64,000 bases of DNA from Arachis hypogaea (taxonomy: Eukaryota; Streptophyta; Magnoliopsida; Fabales; Fabaceae), in the NCBI RefSeq assembly GCF_003086295.3, contig NC_092046.1, positions 100,729,363 through 100,793,362 on the forward strand. Reading direction: 5' to 3'. The notes beneath the pieces were generated by a model. It made no database searches. It was not told the origin of the DNA and saw only the letters and a program-made list of their open reading frames with translations. Shown here piece after piece: positions 56,226-64,000 of this stretch. The stretch's first letter is position 1. Every line of letters starts with the position of its first letter. Both the position numbers and the translations under genes were made by a program.

Positions 56226-56560
56226 GCCCCATATATGCAATCCTGGTGTTTAACGCCAGACTGCAGCATGTTTCTGCCATTAAACGCCACTTTCTTGCTT
56301 GTTTTGGGCATTCAACGCCATCTATAGCATGTTTCTGGTGTTGAACGCCAGTATGGTGCATGTTTCTGGTATTAAACGCCAGTCTGATGCTTGTTTCTGG
56401 CGTTTAACGCCAGCTTTCCTCTGGGTGCAATCCTGGCATTTAAACGCCAGACTGCTACTTGTTTCTGGCATTTAACGCTAGTTTCATGCTCTGTTTTGAC
56501 GTTAAATGCCAGCCAGATGCTCCTTACTGGCGTTTAAACGCCAGTAATCCCTTCCTCCAG
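56226..56560. repeat. GGCGTT palindrome array of H
   Basis: About ten TGGCGTTTAACGCCAG-type palindromes separated by GCATGTTTC or GCTTGTTTC spacers, ending with the CTCCAGGGTGT block shared with B and F. Confidence 0.87.
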
Positions 56561-56693
56561 GGTGTTCTATTTTCAATGCTGTTTTTCACTCTGTTTTCGA
56601 CTTTTCAGTAGTTTTTATGACTCCACATGATCATTAACCTAATAAAACATGAAATAACAAAGAGAAAATAAAATAAAAAATGATTAAATAACA

Positions 56694-56740
56694 TTGGGTT
56701 GCCTCCCAACAAGCACTTCTTTAATGTCAATAGCTTGACA
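56694..56740 (-). ncRNA. Two-hairpin post-pol RNA element (copy in H)
   Basis: Minus strand: hairpin 1 TGTCAA-GCTA-TTGACA (56740-56725), hairpin 2 TTGGG-AGGCAA-CCCAA (56709-56694). It is retained although pol is absent. Confidence 0.78.
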
Positions 56741-56779
56741 GTGAGCTCTCATGGAGCCTCACAGGTAATCAGAGCAAGG

Positions 56780-57271
56780 TTAGGACCTCCCAACACCAAA
56801 CTTAGAGTTTGACTGTCGGGGCTTTGGTTGACTCTGTAGTGAGAGAAGCTTTTCATGCTTCCTCTCCATGGTTACAGAAGGAGATCCTTGAGTTTTAAAC
56901 ACAAGGTTATCCTTATTCAGTTGAAGGACCAACTCTCCTCTGTCCACATTAATCACAGCTCTTGCTGTGGCTAGGAAGGGTCTTCCAAGGATTATGGATT
57001 CATCCTTATCCTTCCCAATATCCAAGATTATGAAATCAGCAGGGATGTAAAGGCCTTCAACCTTTACTAGCACGTCCTCTACTTGTCCATAAGCTTGTTT
57101 TCTGGAGTTGTCTGCCATCTCTAATGAGATTCTGGCAGCTTGCACCTCAAAGATTCCCAATTTCTCCATTACAGAGAGTGGCATGAGGTTAATCCCTGAC
57201 CCAAGGTCACATAGAGCTTTCTCAAAGGCCATGGTGCCTATAGTACAAGGTATTAAGAACTTTTCAGGATC
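56780..57271 (-). pseudogene. Aspartic protease domain of element H
   Basis: End of the gag-protease frame: IPCTIGTMAFEKALCDLGSG with the active-site Asp near 57205, MPLSVMEKLGIFEVQAARIS, ADFIILDIGKDKDESIILGR, PFLATARAVINVDRGELVLQ. It ends with one PNSKFGV-like unit and a stop at 56780-56782. It would cleave Gag; no RT follows. Length (about 150 residues) is normal for a retrotransposon protease with linker. Confidence 0.85.
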
Positions 57272-59023
57272 CTATTTCTTCTGAGGCAATGTCAGTTGAT
57301 CCAGATCACTCAGTTCATTGATGAGCAAGGGAGGTTCATCTTCCCAAGTCTCATTACCAAATAATTTGGCATTCAGTTTCATGATTGCACCAAGGTACTT
57401 GGCAACTTGCTCTTCAGTAACATCCTCATTCTCTTCAGAAGAAGAATATTCATCAGAGCTCATGAATGGCATAAGAAGGTTTAATGGAATCTCTATGGTC
57501 TCCAGATGGGCCTCAGAGTCCTTTGGTTCCTCAGAGGGAAACTCCTTATTGATCGCTGGACGTCCCAGGAGGTCTTCCTCACTGGGATTCACGTCCTCTT
57601 CCTCCCTTACAGGTTCGGCCATGGTAATCAATTCAATGGCTTTGCACTCTCCTTTTGGATTCTCTTCTGTATTGCTTAGGAGAGTACTAGGAGGGGTTTC
57701 AATGATCTTTTTACTCAGCTGGCCCACTTGTGCTTCCAAATTTCTAATGGAGGACCTTGTTTCATTCATGAAACTTAGAGTGGCCTTAGATAGATCAGAG
57801 ACTATGTTTGCCAAGCTAGATGGGGTCTACTCAGAACTCTCTATCTTTTGCTGAGTGGATGATGGAAAAGGCTTGCTATTGCTAAACCTATTTTTTCCAC
57901 CATTGTTAAATCTTTGTTGAGGCTTTTGTTGATCCTTCCATGAGAGATTTGGGTGATTTCTCCATGAGGGATTATAGGTGTTTCCATGGGGTTCACCCAT
58001 GTAATTCACCTCTGCTATTGTAGGGTTCTTAGGATCATAAGCTTCTTCTTCAGAAGATGCCTCTTGAGTTCTGTTGGATGCAGCTTGCATTCCATTCAGA
58101 CTCTGAGAAATCATATTGACTTGCTGAGTCAATATTTTGTTCTGAGCCAATATGGCATTTAGAATATCAATTTCAAGAACTCCCTTCTTCTGAGGCGTCC
58201 CATTACTCACAGGATTCCTCTCAGAAGTGTACATTAACTGGTTATTAGTAACCATGTCAATGAGTTCTTGAGCTTCTGCAGGCATTTTCTTTAGGTGAAT
58301 GGATCCACCTGCAGAATGGTCCAATGACATCTTTGATAGTTCATATAGACCATCATAGAATATATCCAGAATGGTCCATTCTGAAAGCATGTTAGAAGGA
58401 CACTTTTTGGTCAGTTACTTATATCTCTCCCAAGCTTCATAGAGGGATTCACCTTCTTTTTGTCTGAAGGTTTGAACATCCACTCTAAGCTTACTAAGCT
58501 TTTGAGGAGGAAAGAACTTGGCTAAGAAAGCCGTGACCAGCTTATCCCAAGAGTTTAGGCTATCTTTAGGTTGAGAGTCCAACCATACTCTAGCTCTGTC
58601 TTTTACAGCAAATGGGAAAAGCATAAGCCTGTAGACCTTGGGATCAACCCCATTGGTCTTAACAGTATCACAGATCTGCAAGAACTCAGTTAAGAACTAA
58701 AAAGGATCTTCAGATGGAAGTCCATGAAACTTGCAGTTCTGTTGCATCAGAGAAACTAATTTTGGTTTAAGCTCAAAATTGTTTACTCCAATGACAGGGA
58801 TTGAGATGCTTCTTCCATGTAAATTGGAATTAGGTGCAGTGAAGTCACCAAGCATCCTCCTTGCATTGTTATTATTTTTAGCCATGTCTCCTTCTTTTTC
58901 AAAAATTTCTGTCAGATTTTCTCCAGAAAGTTGTTCTTTAGCTTCCCTTAGCTTCCTCTTCAGAGCCCTTTCAGGTTCAGGATCAGCTTCAACATGAATG
59001 TTCTTATCCTTGTTCCTGCTCAT
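57272..59023 (-). pseudogene. gag of element H (same frame as protease, four stops)
   Basis: ATG at 59023 (MSRNKDKNIHVEADPEPERA). The frame stays constant over 2.2 kb to the protease; only substitution stops break it (near 58696, 58414, 57826 and 57272). Regions: charged N-terminus, SISIPVIGVNNFELKPKLVS, gag domain (YRLMLFPFAVKDRARVWLDS, ESLYEAWERYK), DHSAGGSIHLKKMPAEAQEL, helical QQVNMISQSLNGMQ, YNPSWRNHPNLSWKDQQKP, and an acidic spacer (EYSSSEENEDVTEEQ). Where relatives have a CCHC zinc knuckle before YNPSW, this has only EEEAYDPKNPTIAEVNYM without cysteines. It is a different gag lineage from A and F. Confidence 0.85.
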
Positions 59024-60642
59024 ATGAAAAAGAAGAAGAAAGCAGAAAAGAAAATATGGAATCCTCTATGTCACAGTATAGAGAGTCCTTTATGTGAGTA
59101 GAAGAAAGTAAGAATAGAAGAAGGAAAAGAAGAGAATCCAAACACAGGGGTGAGGATAGGAGTGTTAATGGATGAATAAATAACTAGAAGGAGATTAGAG
59201 ATGAGAGAAGAATTTGAAAATTTAACAAAATAAAATAAAAATATTTTAAATTTAAATTTAAAATTCAAAAATTAAAATTGAAATTAAACTAAAATTAAAA
59301 CAATTAGTTAATTAAAACGAAATTTTGAAAAAGAGGGAAGGAATTTTCGAAAATTAAAGGTAAAGAGTTAGTTGGGCAGTTTTGAAAAAGATATAATTGA
59401 AACAAAAAGATATGATTGATTAAAAGAGATTTGAAATTTGTTTTTGAAAAAGATATGATTGAAATTGAAAAAGATATGATTGAAACAAAAAGATAAGATT
59501 GATTGAAAAAGATTTGAAAATCAAATTTGAAAAGATAAGAAGTTAGAAAATATTTTGAAATTGATTTTGAAAAAGATGTGATTGAAATTTATTTTGAAAA
59601 AGATTTGAAAAATAAATTTAAAAAGATTTGATTTTGAAAATTAAAGTTGATTACTTAACTAACAAGAAACTAAAAAGATATGATTCTAGAGTTTAAAGAT
59701 TGAACCTTTCTTAATAGGCAAGTAACAACTTTGAAAAATTTTGAATCAAAACATTAAATGCTAATAAAATTTTCGAAAATTAAGAAATAAAATAAGAAAA
59801 AGATTTTGAAAATTAATTTGAATATTTTTGAAAAAATGAAAAATATTTTGAAAAATTTTTAAAAGGAATTTGAAAATATGAAAAGAAAATTGAAAAAGAT
59901 TTGATTTTGAAAAAGATAAGATTTTTAAATTGAAAATTTGATTTGACTCATAAAAACAAATAGATTTTAAAAAATTTTGAAAAAGTCAACTCAAATTTTC
60001 GAATTTGATGAGTGAAAAAGGGAAAGATATTTTTTATTTTTGAATTTTTAATGATGAGAGAGAGAAAAACATAAAATTGACACAAAACATAAAATTATGA
60101 ATCAAAACAACTAATGCATGCAAGAACACTATGAATGTTAAGATGAACACCAAGAACACTTTGAATGTCAAGATGAACACCAAGAACTTATTTTTGAAAA
60201 ATTTTCAAGAAAAGAAAACATGCAAGACACCAAACTTAAAGATTTTTAATTTTTAGACACTAAGAATTCAAGAATGCATATGAAAAACAAGAAAAGACAC
60301 AAAACAAGAAAATATGAAGATCAAACAAGAAGACTGGCCAAGAACAACTTGAAGATCATGAAGAATGCAATGCATGAAATTTTCGAAAATAATTTTTAGA
60401 AAATTAAAAAGATGCAATTGACACCAAACTTAAAACTTGACTCTAGACTCAAACAAGAAACACAAAATATTTTTGGTTTTATTATTTTATTAAACCTTTT
60501 TTTATTTTTTTTTCGAAATTTAATTGGGAAAAACAAAAAAGAAGAAATTTTTTTTAAATAAGAAATAAAAAGCTTAAAATTAAAACAAAATTACCTAATC
60601 TGAGCAACAAGATGAACCGTTAGTTGTCCAAACTCGAACAAT
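59024..60642 (-). other. Untranslated leader of H
   Basis: AT-rich; GAAAAAGATATGATTGAAA-type repeats (59390-59640), 'caagaacac' repeats near 60130-60190, ACACCAAACTTA near 60227 and 60421. It lacks the TGGCT-AGCCA palindromes of C and B. No gene seen. Confidence 0.7.
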
Positions 60643-60659
60643 CCCCGGCAATGGCGCCA
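60643..60659 (-). promoter_or_regulatory. Primer-binding site of element H (one mismatch)
   Basis: Plus strand CCCCGGCAATGGCGCCA; one difference from the tRNA-Asp end. Confidence 0.9.
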
Positions 60660-60665
60660 AAAATT

Positions 60666-62311
60666 TAGTGTGCGAAATCGTGATCGTTCCTACCTTGGTA
60701 ACGGCGCTTAAAACTAATTACGCACGTTCATGTTCTTAATTCTTTTTCACAACTTCGTATAACTAACCAGCAAGTGCACTGGGTCGTCCAAGTAATAAAC
60801 CTTACGTGAGTAAGGGTCGATCCTACGGAGATTGTCGGCTTGAAGCAAGCTATGGTTACCTTGTAAATCTCAGTCAGGAAGATTAAACTGATTTTATGAA
60901 TTGATAAGTAAAAGATAAATAAAATATAAAATAGGATAGTGGTACTTATGTAATTCATTGGTGAGAATTTCAGATAAGCGTATAGAGATGCTTTCGTCCC
61001 TCTGAACCTCTGCTTTCCTGCTGTCTTCATCCAATCATTCCTACTCATTTTCATGGCAAGCTGTATGTAGGGCATCACCGTTGTCAATGGCTACATCCCA
61101 TTCTCTCAGTGAAAAAGGTCCAAATGCTCTGTCACGGCACGGCTAATCATCTGTCGGTTCTCGATCATACTGGAATAGGATCCATTGATTCTTTTGCGTC
61201 TGTCACTACGCCCAGCACTCGCGAGTTTTAAGCTCGTCATAGCCATCCCTTCCCAGATCCTACTCGGAATACCACAGACAAAGTTTAGACTTTCCAGATC
61301 TCAGGAATGGCCATCCATGGGTTCTAACTTATACCACGAAGACTCTAATATCTCGGACTCGGTCCCCTGTATTAGATATCCAAGAGATATCCATCCAATC
61401 TAAGGTAGAACGGAAGTGGTTGTCAGGAACGCGTTCATAAGTGAGAATGATGATGACTGTCACGATCATCACATCCATCATGTTGAAGTGTGAATGAATA
61501 TCTTAGAAGCGGAATAAGCTGAATTGAATAGAAAACTAGTAGTACTTTGCATTAATCTTTGAGGAACAGCAGAGCTCCACACCTTAATCTATGGTGTGTA
61601 GAAACTCTACCGTTGAAAATACATAAGTGATGAAGGTTCAGGCATGGCCGAATGGCCAGCCCTCACAAAAGTCTAAGATAGCATAAAACTGATCAAAGAT
61701 CCTATTTATACTAAACTAGTTACTATGGTTTACAGAGATAAGTAAATGATGCAGAAATCCACTTCTGGGGCCCACTTGGTGTGTGCTTGGGCTGAGCATT
61801 GAGCTTTACACGTGTAGAGGTCTTTCTTGGAGTTGAACGCCAGTTTGTAACCTGTTTCTGGCGTTTAACTCCACTTTGCAACCTGTTTCTGGCGTTTGAC
61901 TCCAGAATGCAGCATGGAACTGGCGTTCAACGCCAGTTTACGTCATCTATCCTTAATCAAAGTATGGACTATTATATATTTCTGGAAAGACCTAGATGTC
62001 TACTTTCCAACGCAATTGAGATCATGCCATTTGGAGTTCTGTAGCTCCAGAAAATTCACTTTGAGTGCAAGGAGGTCAGAATCCAACAGCATCTGCAGTC
62101 CTTCTTCAACCTCTGAATCTGATTTTTGCTCAAGTCCCTCAATTTCAGCCAGAAAATACCTGAAATCATAGAAAAACACACAAACTCATAGTAAAGTCCA
62201 GAAATGTGAATTTTAATTAAAAAATAATAAAAATATACTAAAAACTAACTAAATCATACTGAAAACTATGTAAAAACAATGCCAAAAAGCGTATAAATTA
62301 TCCGCTCATCA
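60666..62311 (-). repeat. 5' LTR of element H
   Basis: 1646 bp; sense start TGATGAGCGGATAATTTATA at 62311, end near TGCACACTA-like sequence at 60666. It carries the hairpin TGGCC-GAAT-GGCCA near 61650, palindromes at 61830-61945, and a second PBS-like sequence at 60693-60709. Confidence 0.9.
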
Positions 62312-62569
62312 GTGATGCGCTTGAAATAGTTGTATTGTAAAATCAGGGGCTCCAGCCTCCTGGATAGTAACTCTCCTAGCTGCTGCCATGTTACCTGCAT
62401 GTAAAACAACCAAATCAGTAGAACGGGAGCTGGTTTCTTTCTCAAGTGACGTTTCAGATCCGCCCTCAGAGAGGACTAACCGACGCCGAGCTTGCCTTAT
62501 TCGTGAAATAGTTCTTTTGATCTCAGGATCGAATACTAGTAAGCTTGGGTCAGGAAGCGAACGCGTCAT
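62312..62569 (-). pseudogene. gag N-terminus of element I, cut by H
   Basis: Starts at the ATG at 62569 with MTRSLPDPSLLVFDPEIKRT, a basic region RRRLVL, and RRVTIQEAGAPDF; these correspond to the E gag start (22946) and its RRVTIKEAGAPDY motif. The frame is cut after about 85 codons by H; the rest is outside the window beyond H. Confidence 0.8.
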
Positions 62570-62662
62570 CCAACGAAAGAAACAAGCAGCTCATAGTAGT
62601 AAAATAAAATAAAATACAAATAAATAAAATTCAATCAATAACTTTAGCACTCTATTGCAAAT

Positions 62663-62679
62663 CCCCGGCAACGGCGCCA
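62663..62679 (-). promoter_or_regulatory. Primer-binding site of element I (tRNA-Asp)
   Basis: Exact CCCCGGCAACGGCGCCA on the plus strand. Confidence 0.92.
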
Positions 62680-62683
62680 AAAT

Positions 62684-64000
62684 TGATGTTGGCGGAAATT
62701 GGCGAGTTAAGAATGATTATAGAATATGCGTTGCAAGTATAGTTCTCAACCAACCAGAAATCCTCTTATCAATTTAGAAGGGTGTCACAGAAATTAAAAT
62801 TGAAATACTGGGAGTATGAATCCCAGGTCGTCTCCCAACGAGTTGCAGAAAAGGGTGCTATTTTATTAATCAGATGTTTTCAAAAAGGTTTGAGTTGAAT
62901 AGCAGAAAATTAAATTAGAGAATTTATATAAATTTAAATAAAAGCCTTGACTGGGAGTTGATTAGCTGGAAGCCCTATTCTTGTTGAAGTACTCTCAAGA
63001 TTAATTGATAATTAAGGGTTATTATGTTTAGTTGTCCCTCACTAAGTAAGGGAAAGTTAAACAAGTTGGAATGCTGTTTCTATCCACAAGTTCCAATCCG
63101 CTCTTGGGAGGATTGGTGTTAGTGAATAGAGAGCAATCCAACAATAAACCCAATTACAATCTTTCTCTTGAGCATCCCAACTCAAGGGTTCCTTTCAATC
63201 AGCTCCCCATCAAGTTAGGGAACTACTCGATCATTATAAATGTAAAATTCATAACATAAGAAAGGGAATTAAAGAAGGACATGATAAATAATGATCAAAA
63301 GATTAATTAAAAATAAAAGTAATTCTTGTATTAATAAATGCTAAAATAATCCAATAGTAAAATTAAGTAAATTAAGGAACATGGAAGAGTAAGAGACAAG
63401 TAAAGAGAACGAACTAGAATGTTGAAGTCTTGATGAGGCAATAACTCTTCTCAATATCCCAATGCAAAAATAATGAAAATAACAAATCCTAAAAACTATG
63501 AACGTGTAGAGAGAAAACCTAGAGGAGAGGAAAACTAGATCTAAAACTAAAACTATGCGGAATGAATGTTGTTGTTGGTTTTTGCATGTTCTCTGGCTCT
63601 AGTCTACTTTTCTAGGCCGAAAACTGGGTCAAAATAAGGCCCGAAATCGCCCCCAGCGATTCTGCAGGTTATTCAGATCGCGCATGTCACGCGGACGCGT
63701 CATTCAGGCAGACGCGTCATTCGGCGTTTCGCTTTGCCACGCGGGCGCGTCGTCCACGCCTCCGCGTTACTTGTGCAGTTTCCAATTCGTGCGGCCGCGT
63801 CATCCATGCGGCCGCGTTGCTTCTCGCTGGTCATCTCCTCAATTTCTTATGTTCCTTCCATTTTTTGCAAGCTTCCTTTCCAATCTCTAACTCATTCATG
63901 CCCTATAAAGCCTGAAACACTTAACACACAGATCACGGCATCGAATGGAATAAAGGAAAAATAAAATACATAATTAAAAGTCTCTAGGAAGCAAGTTTTC
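62684..64000 (-). repeat. LTR of element I (partial)
   Basis: Begins TGATGTTGGCGG after a 4-bp gap from the PBS (exact edge uncertain by about 3 bp). It contains a CG-rich array at 63660-63830 and runs off the window. No gene in it. Confidence 0.75.
63660..63830. repeat. CG-rich palindromic array in LTR of I
   Basis: ACGCGGACGCGTCATTC, CACGCGGGCGCGTCGTCC and CGGCCGCGTCATCC-like words; same kind of array as in D and the LTRs of E. Confidence 0.8.

Larger units (their letters stand above)
53785..62311 (-). mobile_element. Element H: non-autonomous gag-protease-ORF3 retrotransposon
   Basis: Minus-strand element: 5' LTR (62311-60666), PBS, leader, gag-protease (59023-56780), two-hairpin element (56740-56694), palindrome array, ORF3 (55712-54573), 3' untranslated stretch, then truncated by G at 53785 so the 3' LTR is missing. 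RT, RNase H and integrase are absent; protease passes directly into the post-pol element at the same junction as in B. It is inserted in the gag of I; the right flank is GTGAT (62312-62316). Confidence 0.87.
62312..64000 (-). mobile_element. Element I: 5' end of an E-like retrotransposon
   Basis: Minus-strand gag start, PBS (62663-62679) and LTR (from 62684 past the window end). Gag N-terminus and LTR words (CACGGCATCGAATGG, CTTAACACACA near 63920-63950) match E. H is inserted in its gag at 62311/62312. Confidence 0.8.

Noticed and set aside
1..64000. Host plant genes
   Set aside because: Every stretch with coding quality belongs to gag, protease, RT, RNase H, integrase or ORF3 of a retrotransposon; no other conserved domain or intron-exon pattern recognised.

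Overview
This window is intergenic DNA from a plant, probably a legume and most likely peanut (Arachis). No host gene is visible. Almost every base belongs to Ty3/gypsy LTR retrotransposons without a chromodomain, an Athila/Calypso-like lineage. They have a primer-binding site complementary to the 3' end of tRNA-Asp, a gag-protease-RT-RNaseH-integrase frame, and an extra open reading frame (ORF3) between pol and the 3' LTR. The LTR start TGATGAGCGG and the arrays of GGCGTT-AACGCC palindromes recall the peanut families FIDEL (autonomous) and Feral (non-autonomous). Those names are from memory and need a database comparison.

I see nine elements, called A to I here. D (+ strand) is the host of the left and centre (20120-51279, its left end outside the window). 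Three elements inserted into D: B (- strand, right end at 20119), E (+, 21327-34387, TSD GTAAG) and F (-, 38156-50022, TSD AATAT). B was itself invaded in gag by A (-, 4823-15978, TSD CTAAT) and after the protease by C (-, right end at 2822). Removing A or E together with one TSD copy makes the host reading frame continuous, which confirms the nesting. At 51280 D is joined abruptly to the 3' part of G (+), whose 3' LTR (52156-53784) abuts the truncated left end of H (-, to 62311). H sits in the gag of I (-, 62312 to beyond the end).

Functionally there are three groups. A and F are FIDEL-like autonomous elements with gag, pro, RT, RNase H, INT and ORF3 (largely deleted in F). D and E are a second autonomous lineage with one long gag-pol frame and ORF3; I has a gag and LTR of this type. 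B and H (C by leader and LTR) keep gag, protease and, in H, ORF3, but have lost RT, RNase H and INT at the same junction, so they look like a non-autonomous family. All coding regions carry stops or frameshifts; E is the youngest, with LTRs differing at about seven positions by eye.

The most interesting signal is a compact two-hairpin RNA element just after pol. It occurs in all six elements where that place is visible (A, B, D, E, F, H), with compensatory base changes in both stems, and it survives in the elements that lost pol. Other cis-acting signals are a GNRA-type hairpin next to the 3' LTR, a duplicated polypurine tract in E, a splice-acceptor-like site at the ORF3 start in D and E, second PBS-like copies inside LTR ends, and GC-rich palindromic arrays at the same two places in unrelated lineages.
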